Positions 1 to 7,985 are shown, counted from the stretch's first letter. The stretch: 26,021 nucleotides of DNA from CAZYXZ01 sp964651395 (GCA_964651395.1 CAZYXZ010000044.1:1-26021); one strand, 5' to 3'. Notes: a model not told the origin generated them from the sequence alone. Translations and numbers: made by a program.

Positions 1-683
1 AGCACGCGCGGCCCCGCGATGGCGCCGTCTTTCGTCACGTGGCCGACCAGCACCACCGCGATGCCGCGGTCCTTGGCGACCCGGATCAGGGCGGCCGCAC
101 ACTCGCGCACCTGGGCGACCCCACCGGGCGCGCCGTCGATCTCCGGGTGCGCGATGGTCTGGATGGAGTCGACGACCAGCAGCTGCGGCGCGACGGCGTC
201 GATGTGCCCGAGTACGGCGGCCAGGTCGGTCTCGGCGGCCAGATACAGCGTCGGCGCGAGGGCGCCGGTGCGACCGGCCCGCAGCCGGACCTGTGCCGCG
301 GACTCCTCGCCGGACACGATCAGCGCGCGCGACCCGTCACTGCAGAAGCGGTGCGCCACCTCGAGCAGCAGCGTGGACTTCCCGACGCCCGGCTCGCCGG
401 CCAGCAGCAGCACGGCCCCCGGGACGATGCCGCCGCCGAGCACGCGGTCGAGCTCGCCGATACCGGTGGGCCGGGCGAACGCGGCCTGGACGTCGACGTC
501 GGCGATGGGCAGCGCGGCCGCACTGACCGGACCCGCGGCGACGGCCCGCGCACTCGGTGCGCCCACCTCGGTGACCGTCCCCCAGGCCTGGCACTCCGAG
601 CAGCGGCCGACCCACTTGGCCGCGGTCTGGCCGCACTCCGTGCAGCGGTACGCCGGCCGGGCTGCGGTCGACTTGGTGGCCAT
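1..683 (-). CDS. radA: DNA repair protein RadA (Sms), N-terminal part, cut by window edge
   Basis: RadA is a RecA-like ATPase that promotes branch migration during recombinational repair in the cytoplasm. The first 227 codons are visible. A four-cysteine zinc finger lies at residues 14-31 (CTEC and CSEC pairs). The Walker A motif GEPGVGKST is at about 97-105 and Walker B (LLVVDSIQT) at about 168-176. The C-terminal KNRFG motif and Lon-like domain lie beyond the left edge. The ATG at 681-683 is preceded by no Shine-Dalgarno sequence; instead a TACCGT -10 box lies 7-12 nt upstream, suggesting a leaderless mRNA. In Bacillus and mycobacteria disA adjoins radA, so disA is probably just outside the window. 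Family assignment is secure. Confidence 0.96.
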   Translation of the reverse strand, partial: MATKSTAARPAYRCTECGQTAAKWVGRCSECQAWGTVTEVGAPSARAVAAGPVSAAALPIADVDVQAAFARPTGIGELDRVLGGGIVPGAVLLLAGEPGVGKSTLLLEVAHRFCSDGSRALIVSGEESAAQVRLRAGRTGALAPTLYLAAETDLAAVLGHIDAVAPQLLVVDSIQTIAHPEIDGAPGGVAQVRECAAALIRVAKDRGIAVVLVGHVTKDGAIAGPRV

Positions 684-689
684 GTCGCC

Positions 690-695
690 ACGGTA
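690..695 (-). promoter_or_regulatory. Candidate leaderless -10 box of radA (TACCGT)
   Basis: The minus strand reads TACCGT at -12 to -7 relative to the A of the radA ATG. This fits the actinobacterial TAnnnT -10 element with transcription starting at the start codon. There is no purine-rich ribosome binding site between it and the ATG. Inferred from spacing only. Confidence 0.5.
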
Positions 696-744
696 GGGCG
701 GCGCACCGACACGAGACCGGCGGCGCGCCAGGCTGTGAATACTG

Positions 745-1593
745 TTACGTGAGGGACTCGCCCCCGGCGAGGAGGAGACCGACGGCGAAGGCGGCCGTGG
801 CCAGGGTGAGCGTCCAGGCCAGCTGGGCGCGTCCGGTCAGCCCGGCCATGGTCACCGCGGCGACGGCGAGCAGCGCCAGGGTCAGGGACACGACGGCCCG
901 CGGCCCGGCGCCGGGCGGGCCGATCGCGAGCAGGACACAGGCGCCGCCGAGCAGCGCTCCCGAGAGGAGCACCGAGAGGCGCGGGCCGAGCCGGTGCGGC
1001 AGCCCGCGCACGCCGGTCTCGGCGTCGGTCGCCAGGTCGGGGACGGTGTTCGTGAAGTGCGCACCCGCGCCGAGCAGGGCGCCGGCCGACGTCGCCCACC
1101 AGGGCGGCCACGGATGCCCGGGCAGCCCCAGCGTGACGAACGACGGCAGCAGGGCGAACGCCCCGGCGTACGGCAGCACCGAGACCACCGTCGACTTCAG
1201 GCCGAGGTTGTAGGCCCATGCCGAACCCACGGCGACCAGGTGTGCGACGCCGGCCCGCCAGCCCGAGAGCAGGGACAGCGGAATGCACAGCACGAGCGCG
1301 ATGACGGCCGCGTCGCGCACGAACGTGGGCGAGAGCTCGCCGGCGGCCACGGGCTTGTCGGTACGCCGGGCGGCGCGGTCGCGCTGATGGTCGAGGTAGT
1401 CGTTGCTCCATCCCACGGACAGCTGGCCGGCCAGGACGGCGAGGGCGACCAGTACGGCGCCGCTGCCGCGCCCGGTCGACAGCGCGAGCACGGTGGTGAT
1501 CGCCGTGACGGCGAGCGTCGGCTCGAGATGGCAGGCACGCAACAGCGGTGGCATGGCCCCGACAGGTGCTCCGGTGGTGGGATGGGCCTCCAT
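745..1593 (-). CDS. UbiA-family prenyltransferase
   Basis: Polytopic membrane prenyltransferase that would attach an isoprenoid chain to an aromatic acceptor. Two Asp-rich motifs are visible. The first is N64-D65-xx-D68-xxx-D72 (in NDYLDHQRD), and the second is D186-xxx-D190-xxx-G194 (in PDLATDAETG). Both bind Mg2+-diphosphate in this superfamily. Most of the rest is hydrophobic helices; the length of 282 aa is normal. The start is uncertain: the ATG at 1593 has no ribosome binding site, and a second ATG at 1554 (giving 269 aa) directly precedes the conserved RACHLEPTLAVT segment. It lies 21 bp from, and divergent to, the methyltransferase gene. With the neighbouring type III polyketide synthase, its acceptor is probably that enzyme's phenolic product rather than ubiquinone or menaquinone. 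That role is an inference. Confidence 0.85.
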   Translation of the reverse strand: MEAHPTTGAPVGAMPPLLRACHLEPTLAVTAITTVLALSTGRGSGAVLVALAVLAGQLSVGWSNDYLDHQRDRAARRTDKPVAAGELSPTFVRDAAVIALVLCIPLSLLSGWRAGVAHLVAVGSAWAYNLGLKSTVVSVLPYAGAFALLPSFVTLGLPGHPWPPWWATSAGALLGAGAHFTNTVPDLATDAETGVRGLPHRLGPRLSVLLSGALLGGACVLLAIGPPGAGPRAVVSLTLALLAVAAVTMAGLTGRAQLAWTLTLATAAFAVGLLLAGGESLT

Positions 1594-1614
1594 CTAAGCC
1601 GGGGAGGTTCGTCC

Positions 1615-2322
1615 GTGCCCGTCGTCGCGCCGCGCCGCCCGGCCAACGACCCGGCGCAGTACGACGACCTCGCGGGCGAGTGGTGGAAGCCGCGGGGCAT
1701 GTTCGCGGCCCTGCACTGGCTGGCGGCGGCGCGCGCGGAGCTGATCCCGCCGGCTCCGCACGCGGGCGCCGTGCTGGTCGACGTCGCCTGCGGCGGGGGA
1801 CTCCTCGCACCGCACGTCCGCGGCTACCGGCACGTCGGCGTGGACATCGGAGAGCAAGCCACGCGGATCGCGCGCGAGCACGGCGTGCAGACGGTGCGCG
1901 GCTCGGTCTATGCGTTGCCGCTGCCCGACGAGTGCGCCGAGGTCGTCGTCGCCGGCGAGATCTTCGAGCACGTGACCGACCTGCCGGCGGTGGTCGCCGA
2001 GGTGGCGCGCATTCTCAAGCCCGGGGGAACACTCGTCTGCGACACGATCGCCGACACCAGGTGGGCCCGGTTCTCTCTCGTGACGGTGGGCGAGCACTTC
2101 CCCGGCGGACCGCCGCCCGGCATCCACGACCCCGCGCTGTTCGTGAACGCCGACCGGCTGCAGGAGATCTGCGCCGGATCGGGCATCACGTTGCAGGTCC
2201 GCGGGCTGCGGCCCTCGGCGCGTGACATCCCGCTGTGGCTGCTGGGCCGCCGCTCCGGCGTACGCATGCTTCCCATCAAGGCGCTCAACGGGGTCTACCA
2301 GGGCGTCGGGGTGAAGCAGTGA
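1615..2322 (+). CDS. UbiG-like class I SAM-dependent methyltransferase
   Basis: Soluble methyltransferase of 235 aa. The SAM-binding motif I (VDVACGGGLLAP) is at about 55-66, the acidic end of strand 2 is D77 (GVDIGE), and the post-motif LKPGGTLVCDT is at about 134-144. The N-terminal NDPAQYDDLAGEWW and the later segment HFPGGPPPGIHDPALFV resemble UbiG/Coq3 O-methyltransferases, which methylate a phenolic hydroxyl. The GTG start at 1615 is preceded by GGGGAG at 1601-1606 with normal spacing; longer in-frame readings extend into the opposite-strand ubiA gene and are unlikely. The stop overlaps the next ATG (TGATG), so translation is probably coupled. Context suggests methylation of a polyketide-derived phenol; the actual substrate is not visible from sequence. 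Confidence 0.85.
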   Translation: MPVVAPRRPANDPAQYDDLAGEWWKPRGMFAALHWLAAARAELIPPAPHAGAVLVDVACGGGLLAPHVRGYRHVGVDIGEQATRIAREHGVQTVRGSVYALPLPDECAEVVVAGEIFEHVTDLPAVVAEVARILKPGGTLVCDTIADTRWARFSLVTVGEHFPGGPPPGIHDPALFVNADRLQEICAGSGITLQVRGLRPSARDIPLWLLGRRSGVRMLPIKALNGVYQGVGVKQ

Positions 2323-3457
2323 TGGCCGACCCGGTGGCGCTCGCCGCCGAGCTGGCGCCGGCCTTCGCGTCGCGCGCCGAGGCGCACGACCGCGACGCGA
2401 CGTTCCCGGTCGAGGACTTCGCGGACCTGCGCGCCGCCGGTCTGCTCGGCCTCATGGCGCCCGAGGCGCTGGGCGGGATGGGGGCCGGCTTCGCGACGTA
2501 CTCGCGGGTGGCGTACGAGCTGGCCCGCGGCAACGGCGCGACCGCGCTGGTCTACAACATGCACGCGTCGGTGACCGGCGCCCTTGCCTCGACACCGGAG
2601 GACCTGGCGCGCGCACTCGGTGCGCCGGACTCGTTCTTCGCCGCCCGGGACCGGGTCCTGGCCGACGCCGCGGACGGCAGGCTCTACGCCGTCGCGATGA
2701 GCGAGCGCGGTGCCGGCTCGCGCTTCTCCCAGATGGAGACGTCGTACGAGCGCGCGGCCGAGGGCTGGCGGATCCGCGGCCACAAGACCTTCTGCTCCGG
2801 CGCCGGTCACGCCGACGCCTACCTCGTCGTCGCGCGCAACGGCGACCTGGTCTCCCAGTTCCTGGTGCCGGCTGGCGACGGACTCGTCGTCGAGCAGACC
2901 TGGGATCCGCTCGGCATGCGCGCGACGGCCAGCAACGACATCCACTTCGACGTGCTCGCGCCCGACGACGCGTTGCTCGGCGGGGTCGAAGGTCTCGCTC
3001 TCCTGCTCGCGCAGGTGATGCCCCAGTGGCTCGTGGCGTCGTACGCGGCGGTATACGTCGGCATCGCACGCGCAGCTGTCGACGCGGCCGTCGAGCACGT
3101 GACTACCCGCAAGCTGACTGGACTTTCCGCGGTGCGCGNNNNNNNNNNGAGACGGCGCGGCTTGCAGTCGAGCGCGCGGCTGACCTGGTCGACCGGCAGC
3201 CGGGGGAGCCGGAGACCAACCGGTGGGTCTACCGGGCCAAGCTGGTGGCCGGTGAGACCGCGCAGGAGGTGGCGGCGTCCGTGCTGGAGGCGTGCGGTAC
3301 TTCGGCGACGCGCCGCGGCAACCCGCTGGAGCGGCTGTACCGCGACGCCCGCTGCGGCTCGCTCCAGCCGGCGACCAGCGACGTGTGCGCGGACTGGCTG
3401 GGTATGGCAGCGTTGGGCATGGATCCCGAGAACGACTCGACGGTGCCGCGATGGTGA
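2322..3457 (+). CDS. Acyl-CoA dehydrogenase-fold flavoprotein, interrupted by an assembly gap
   Basis: FAD-dependent enzyme of the acyl-CoA dehydrogenase superfamily. Residues 1-272 are read in one frame from the ATG at 2322. After the N run at 3139-3148 the remaining 102 codons continue in another frame (from ETARLAVERAAD to the end). The 10-N gap therefore does not have the true length: for the frames to join, the missing piece must be 2 mod 3 bases long (for example 11, 14 or 17). The middle-domain segment with HKTFCSGAGHADAYLVVAR resembles flavin monooxygenases of this fold (DszC/SfnB type) more than the KxxITNG of classical acyl-CoA dehydrogenases. A hydroxylase role on the polyketide product is thus possible, but dehydrogenation of a starter acyl-CoA remains open. 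Its stop overlaps the polyketide synthase start by 7 bp. Not a pseudogene on present evidence. Confidence 0.82.
3139..3148. other. Assembly gap (10 N)
   Basis: Ten undetermined bases inside the acyl-CoA dehydrogenase-like gene. Good coding sequence of the same family lies on both sides but in different frames, so the gap size is a placeholder rather than a measurement. Confidence 0.99.
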
Positions 3458-4521
3458 GTGCAGTGCTCTGCGGGGCCGGCCACGCCGTTCCGGGCGAGAT
3501 GCCGCAGCAGGCGATGTGGGACGACTTCTTCGGCAAGCACTTCGGGTTCAGCCCGGTGGCCGAGCGGATCTGGCGCAGCTCGGGCATCACGATGAGGCAC
3601 GGCGTCATCGACCCGCGGGTCGAGGACATCAGCGAGTGGGGCACCGGGGCGCGGATGCGGCGCTTCGTCACCGAGGCCATGCCGCTCGGCAAGGACGCGG
3701 TCGCCGTCGCTCTCGACCGCGCGGGTGTCGCCGCCGCGGACGTGGACCTGTTCGGCGTCGTCTCGTGCACCGGCTACGCGACGCCGGGTCTCGACATCCT
3801 GCTGGCCCGCGACCTCGGCATGCCGGCCACCGTCCAGCGCCTCTTCGTCGGCCACATGGGCTGCTACGCCGCGATCCCCGGCCTGGCCGCGGTCAGCGAC
3901 TCGGTGCGGTCGCGCGACCTCACCGCGGTGCTGCTGTGTCTCGAGCTGACGTCGCTGCACCTCCAGCCGCCGCCCCCCGGCCTGCAGGCGGGGCTGACTG
4001 ACGCAGTCGACATCCAGCAGGTCGTGGCCCACGCGCTGTTCTCCGACGCCGCTGCGGCTGTCGTCCTCAAGCCGACGGCCTCCGGTCTCGAGGTCGTCGA
4101 CATCACCGCGAAGACCGACGTCGAGCGGCAGGCGGACATGACCTGGGACGTCACCGACCTCGGCTTCCGCATGGGCCTGTCGCCACAGGTGCCGGACGTC
4201 CTGGCGCGGCACGTGCGCGGCGTCGTCGACGAGCTCCTGGAGCGCAACGGGCTGGCCATCCCCGCCGTACGCGGGTGGGCGGTGCACCCCGGCGGTCCGC
4301 GCATCCTCGACGTCTGCGAGGAGGAGCTCGAGCTGGCGCCCGACGAGATGGCGGCGTCGCGCGCGACCCTCGATGAGTTCGGCAACTGCTCGTCCGCGAC
4401 CGTCCTGCTCGTCCTGGACAAGCTGCTCGTGGACCGGCCGCCACGTCCCGGCGACGCCTACGTCGCCCTCGCCTTCGGCCCCGGCCTCACGTTGTACGGC
4501 GCCCTCCTCCGCGCGACCTAG
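3451..4521 (+). CDS. Type III polyketide synthase (chalcone/stilbene synthase family)
   Basis: Homodimeric thiolase-fold enzyme that extends an acyl-CoA starter with malonyl-CoA and cyclises the chain to a resorcinol, pyrone or similar ring. The full catalytic triad is present: Cys138 in GHMGCYAAIPGL, His279 in WAVHPGGPRIL, and Asn312 in FGNCSSATV. The C-terminal FGPGLTLYGALL loop is typical. The length of 356 aa is normal for bacterial members. The ATG at 3451 overlaps the stop of the preceding gene (ATGGTGA), so expression is coupled to the methyltransferase and flavoprotein. The stop lies only 3 bp from the convergent transglutaminase stop. Starter chain length cannot be read from sequence. 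The gene set recalls the alkyl-O-dihydrogeranyl-methoxyhydroquinone (agq) cluster of Actinoplanes missouriensis, which suggests a long-chain acyl starter; this is inference. Confidence 0.93.
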   Translation: MVSAVLCGAGHAVPGEMPQQAMWDDFFGKHFGFSPVAERIWRSSGITMRHGVIDPRVEDISEWGTGARMRRFVTEAMPLGKDAVAVALDRAGVAAADVDLFGVVSCTGYATPGLDILLARDLGMPATVQRLFVGHMGCYAAIPGLAAVSDSVRSRDLTAVLLCLELTSLHLQPPPPGLQAGLTDAVDIQQVVAHALFSDAAAAVVLKPTASGLEVVDITAKTDVERQADMTWDVTDLGFRMGLSPQVPDVLARHVRGVVDELLERNGLAIPAVRGWAVHPGGPRILDVCEEELELAPDEMAASRATLDEFGNCSSATVLLVLDKLLVDRPPRPGDAYVALAFGPGLTLYGALLRAT

Positions 4522-4524
4522 CCG

Positions 4525-5445
4525 CTACTGCTGCGCGGCGGCCTGCTGGCGGGCGCGGCGGACCGGGGGCGGCTCGGGCTCGGGGGCGCTGAGCGAGGGC
4601 TTCACCATCGTCACGCTGACGTCGAGCACCTGGCCGGCGCCGCCGGTCATCACGCCACGCACCGGTGCCACGTCGGAGTAGTCGCGGCCGACGGCGACGA
4701 TGACATGGCGCTCGTCGGCCAGGCAGTCGTTCGTCGGGTCCACCTCGATCCAGCCGTGACCGGGGATCAGTGCCTCGACCCAGGCGTGCGACTCCACCTC
4801 GATCGGTACGTCGGTCGCCGGGTTCGGGTCGGCGAAGAAGTAGCCGGAGACGTAGCGGGCCGGCACGCCGAGGTCGCGCAGGGTCGCGATGGCCAGGTGC
4901 GCGAAGTCCTGGCAGACACCGGACCCCCGCCCGAGCAGGTCGTCGACCGTCGAAGAGACGAAGCTCTCCCCGGAGGCGTACGTGAACCGCTCGTGCACCT
5001 CGTGCGCGACTCCGGTGACCAGCGCCATCACCGACTCCGGGTGCACGACCTTCTGGATGTGCCGCGAGAAGGTCGCGAGCTGGTCGCCGCCGCTGGCCAG
5101 CGGTGAGGGGTGCAGCCACTCGGCGTACGTGTCGCGCAGCACCGGGTCGGCCAGCTGGGTGAGGTCACCGCCCCCTGGTGGCGCCGCCGGCCGCGGGTAG
5201 GTCATGACGGTGGACTCGCCGACGATCACCAGCTCGTCGTGCGGCGCCCAGATGTTGAAGGCGTGCACGGTCGTGCCGAAGTGGTCGCGGTAGGACACCG
5301 GCCGTGCCTTCGGCTGCACGATGAGCTGGAAGCTGAGCAGGTTCTGGTGCTCGTCGTTGCGCGGCGTGAGCCGCAGCTCGTTGAACGACCCGGCCGCGGG
5401 TTCGCCGTAGCGGAACCGGGTGGTGTGCCGGATGCGCACTCTCAT
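4525..5445 (-). CDS. Transglutaminase-like cysteine protease family protein
   Basis: Protein of 306 aa with an N-terminal beta-sandwich domain (about 1-90, the Bact_transglu_N type) followed by a transglutaminase core. The catalytic triad is visible as Cys178 (GSGVCQDFAHL), His220 (ESHAWVEAL) and Asp236 (WIEVDPTND). No signal peptide is apparent, so it is probably cytoplasmic. Bacterial members of this group are generally predicted to be peptidases or amide-forming enzymes rather than true transglutaminases. The ATG at 5443-5445 overlaps the stop of the alpha-E gene by 4 bp (ATGA). It is the last gene of the ATP-grasp/alpha-E/transglutaminase operon. The C-terminal tail is Pro-, Arg- and Gln-rich and probably disordered. 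The natural substrate of the system is unknown. Confidence 0.92.
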   Translation of the reverse strand: MRVRIRHTTRFRYGEPAAGSFNELRLTPRNDEHQNLLSFQLIVQPKARPVSYRDHFGTTVHAFNIWAPHDELVIVGESTVMTYPRPAAPPGGGDLTQLADPVLRDTYAEWLHPSPLASGGDQLATFSRHIQKVVHPESVMALVTGVAHEVHERFTYASGESFVSSTVDDLLGRGSGVCQDFAHLAIATLRDLGVPARYVSGYFFADPNPATDVPIEVESHAWVEALIPGHGWIEVDPTNDCLADERHVIVAVGRDYSDVAPVRGVMTGGAGQVLDVSVTMVKPSLSAPEPEPPPVRRARQQAAAQQ

Positions 5446-6383
5446 GCGGTCTCGACCTCTGCCAAGGGAACCGGCCCGCGGGAGAAGCACTCGGCATTGA
5501 TGCCGACGTGCACGTCGTTGCACTGCGCGGCGACGCGGTTCACGAAGTTGGCCAGGCCCTCTTCGAGGATCTCGCTCACCTCGCGGAACTCGAGCTCGGC
5601 GCGGAGCCGTCCGGCGGCGCGCCGCGCCTGCGAGTCGGAGCTGCCGTCGACGACGCTCGACACGCACGCGTCGACGTGCCGTGCCGAGTAGAGCGCCGAC
5701 CGTGGGAAGTCGGGGTCGAGCAGCAGGAACTCGGCCACGCGGCTCGGCTCCACCGCCGTGCGATAGGTCCGTCGGTACGCCTCGTAGGCCGAGAGCGAGC
5801 GCAGCAGCACCGTCCAGCCGTAGGTCTCCGCCGGCGTCGCGCGCGCGCCGCCCGGGATGACCAGCAGGCCCGAGCGCACGCCGATGACGCGGCACGTGAA
5901 GAGCACGCGCTCGGCGTACCGGCCGATGGTCAGCCACTCCCAGCCCTCGTCGCGCAACATCGTGGCGTCGGCCGTGCCGGAGAACAGGAACGCCTTCTCC
6001 TTCATCGCGCTGAAGAAGCGGTGCGCGCCGGCGCCCGAGAGGTCGGCGGGACCGGTCGCCGCCACCGCGAGATGCCAGGTGTTCAGCGCCTCCCACATCT
6101 CCGACGTGATCGCCTCTCGGACGGTGCGCGCGTTCTCTCGCGCCGCCCGCACCGAGCTCGCGATCGACTCGGGGGCGGTGCGGTCCAGCGACGTCCGCTC
6201 CAGCAGCTCCTGCCGCGTCGTCCCCTGGCCGCCGAGGATCGCCGTGATGGAGGTCGTGCCGTCGTCGTCACCGCGGCCTTCGAGAGAGGCGCGGAAGCCG
6301 ACGTCGAGCAGCCGCGCGGTGTCCTCGGCGCGCTCCGTGTAGCGCCCCACCCAGTACAACGCCTCCGCGATCCGGCTCAGCAT
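5442..6383 (-). CDS. Alpha-E domain-containing protein (DUF403)
   Basis: A 313-aa, mostly helical protein beginning MLSRIAEALYWVGRYTERAED, the hallmark opening of the alpha-E (DUF403) family. No enzymatic motif is known for the family. Its genes nearly always lie beside a circularly permuted ATP-grasp ligase and a transglutaminase-like protease, and in some organisms it is fused to the ATP-grasp domain, so it is thought to be a partner of the ligase. Here it is the middle gene. Its ATG overlaps the ligase stop by one base (TGATG on the minus strand), and its stop overlaps the protease start by 4 bp. This argues for one polycistronic mRNA with coupled translation. The function remains predictive. 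Confidence 0.92.
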   Translation of the reverse strand: MLSRIAEALYWVGRYTERAEDTARLLDVGFRASLEGRGDDDGTTSITAILGGQGTTRQELLERTSLDRTAPESIASSVRAARENARTVREAITSEMWEALNTWHLAVAATGPADLSGAGAHRFFSAMKEKAFLFSGTADATMLRDEGWEWLTIGRYAERVLFTCRVIGVRSGLLVIPGGARATPAETYGWTVLLRSLSAYEAYRRTYRTAVEPSRVAEFLLLDPDFPRSALYSARHVDACVSSVVDGSSDSQARRAAGRLRAELEFREVSEILEEGLANFVNRVAAQCNDVHVGINAECFSRGPVPLAEVETA

Positions 6384-7867
6384 CAGCCGTCACCCGCCAG
6401 GACCCAGGTGTCCTTGCTGCCGCCGCCTTGCGAGGAGTTCACGACGAGGGAGCCTTCCGGCAGCGCGACCCGGCTCAGCCCGCCGGGGACGATCGTGATG
6501 TCCTCGCCCATGAGCACGAACGGCCGCAGGTCGACGTGCCGTGGCCGGAAGCCGTCCGGGACCAGCGTCGGATGCGTCGACAGCGCGATCGTCTCCTGCG
6601 CGATGTACGCGCGGGGCTTCGCCGACACCCGCCGCCGGCAGTCGGCGAGCTCCTGCTCCGTCGCCATCGGGCCGATCGTCATCCCGTATCCGCCGGAGTC
6701 GCTCACGGTCTTCACGACCAGCTCGGGCAGGTGCCGCAGCACGTGGTCGAGCTGCTCCGGCTCGCTGGGCAGGAACGTCGGCACCGAGTCGAGGAGCGGC
6801 TTCTCGCCGAGGTAGTACTCGATCATCGCCGGCACGTAGGCGAAGACCGCCTTGTCGTCGGCGATGCCGGTGCCGACCGCGTTCGCGAGCGCGACGTTGC
6901 CGGCGCGTGCCGCGGTCATGAGTCCGGTGACGCCGAGGATCGAGTCCGGACGGAACGACAGCGGGTCGATGTACTCGTCGTCGACACGCCGGTAGATGAC
7001 GTCGACACGGCGCGGGCCGCGTGTGGTCTTCATGTAGACGACGGCGTCGTCGACGAACAGGTCGTTGCCCTCGACGATCTCGACGCCCATCTGTCGTGCG
7101 AGGAACGTGTGCTCGAAGTACGCCGAGTTGTACGGCCCGGGGGTGAGCAGCACGATCGTCGGGTTCGAGTCGCCGCGCGGTGCGATGTGCCGGAGCACGT
7201 CGGCGAGCACCTGCGGGTAGTGGTCGACCGGGCGAACTCGGTGCTGCGTGAACAGCTCCGGGAAGCCGCGCACCATCGACGCGCGGTTCTCGAGCACGTA
7301 CGAGACGCCGCTCGGCGTCCGGCAGTTGTCCTCGAGCACGAGCCAACGGCCGGCCTCGTCACGCACCAGGTCGGTGCCGGAGACGTGCGTCCAGACTCCG
7401 TGCGGGACCGTGAGCCCGCTCGCCTGTCGCGTGAAGTGCCGGCCGGTGACGACGAGCTCGGTCGGGATGATCCGGTCGCGCAGGATCGACTGCACCGAGT
7501 ACACGTCGGCGAGGAACGCGTTGAGCGCGCGGGTGCGCTGCACCAGACCGGTCTCGACGTGCTGCCACTCGACCGCGGTGACGATGCGCGGCACGAGGTC
7601 GAGGGGGAAGGTGCGCTCGACGTCGCTCCCGTCACCGCCGGCCACACCGGCGTACACGGTGAAGGTGATGCCCTGCGCACGCAGCGACAGCTCGATCGCC
7701 TCGGCCTTCGCCGCGAGCTCCTCCGGACCCAGCCCGGCCAGGTGCGCGACCAGCCGCCGGTACGCCGTCCGGACGCGTCCGTCGCCGTCGAAGGCCTCGT
7801 CGTACGCGCGCGCGCCGGTCGGGTAGTCGACGAAGCCGCCACCCGCCTCGACCTGCGCCGTCTGCAT
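6383..7867 (-). CDS. Circularly permuted type 2 ATP-grasp protein
   Basis: A 494-aa protein of the DUF404/DUF407 group, predicted from family work to form an amide or peptide bond using ATP. Characteristic segments include VLEDNCRTPSGVSYVLENR (about 177-195), LTPGPYNSAYFEHTFLARQM (about 241-260), DVIYRRVDDEYIDPL (about 289-303), VGTGIADDKAVFAYVPAMI (about 331-349), and the C-terminal SLVVNSSQGGGSKDTWVL. No signal peptide. The ATG at 7865-7867 lacks a Shine-Dalgarno sequence and has TACCCT at -12 to -7, so the operon mRNA is probably leaderless. It is the first gene of the operon and is divergent from carD, with 118 bp between the start codons. The substrate is not known; small-peptide synthesis or protein tagging have been proposed for this family. 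Confidence 0.93.
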   Translation of the reverse strand: MQTAQVEAGGGFVDYPTGARAYDEAFDGDGRVRTAYRRLVAHLAGLGPEELAAKAEAIELSLRAQGITFTVYAGVAGGDGSDVERTFPLDLVPRIVTAVEWQHVETGLVQRTRALNAFLADVYSVQSILRDRIIPTELVVTGRHFTRQASGLTVPHGVWTHVSGTDLVRDEAGRWLVLEDNCRTPSGVSYVLENRASMVRGFPELFTQHRVRPVDHYPQVLADVLRHIAPRGDSNPTIVLLTPGPYNSAYFEHTFLARQMGVEIVEGNDLFVDDAVVYMKTTRGPRRVDVIYRRVDDEYIDPLSFRPDSILGVTGLMTAARAGNVALANAVGTGIADDKAVFAYVPAMIEYYLGEKPLLDSVPTFLPSEPEQLDHVLRHLPELVVKTVSDSGGYGMTIGPMATEQELADCRRRVSAKPRAYIAQETIALSTHPTLVPDGFRPRHVDLRPFVLMGEDITIVPGGLSRVALPEGSLVVNSSQGGGSKDTWVLAGDG

Positions 7868-7873
7868 CGCTGC

Positions 7874-7879
7874 AGGGTA
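7874..7879 (-). promoter_or_regulatory. Candidate leaderless -10 box of the ATP-grasp operon (TACCCT)
   Basis: TACCCT on the minus strand occupies -12 to -7 of the ATP-grasp ATG and matches TAnnnT. No ribosome binding site lies between it and the ATG. The same arrangement occurs at radA and at the TylF-like gene in this window. Confidence 0.5.
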
Positions 7880-7951
7880 GTGCCGGCGCTTGTGCTTCGC
7901 CCCTGACCTGCGCGTTCGTGTAACACCGAGTTAATCGATCTTGAAGGGCCG

Positions 7952-7960
7952 TGTTAACCT
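7952..7960 (+). promoter_or_regulatory. Candidate extended -10 promoter of carD
   Basis: The sequence TGTTAACCT combines an extended -10 TGn with the hexamer TAACCT at 7955-7960. Transcription would start near 7967, just before the ribosome binding site AAAGGGG (7971-7977), so the leader would be short. No good -35 is seen at 16-18 bp; TTGAAG at 7941-7946 lies too close. Confidence 0.4.
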
Positions 7961-7985
7961 AGGGGTCCAGAAAGGGGTTCAACGT

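Noticed and set aside
2322..3457. Acyl-CoA dehydrogenase homologue as a frameshifted pseudogene
   Set aside because: The only frame change coincides with the run of N; both flanks are well conserved and the stop/start overlaps with neighbours are intact.
2235..4001. A 588-codon frame running through the N gap and into the polyketide synthase
   Set aside because: Past the gap the translation becomes Arg/Pro/Gly-rich nonsense, while the neighbouring frame continues the acyl-CoA dehydrogenase family; the frame is an artefact of the wrong gap length.
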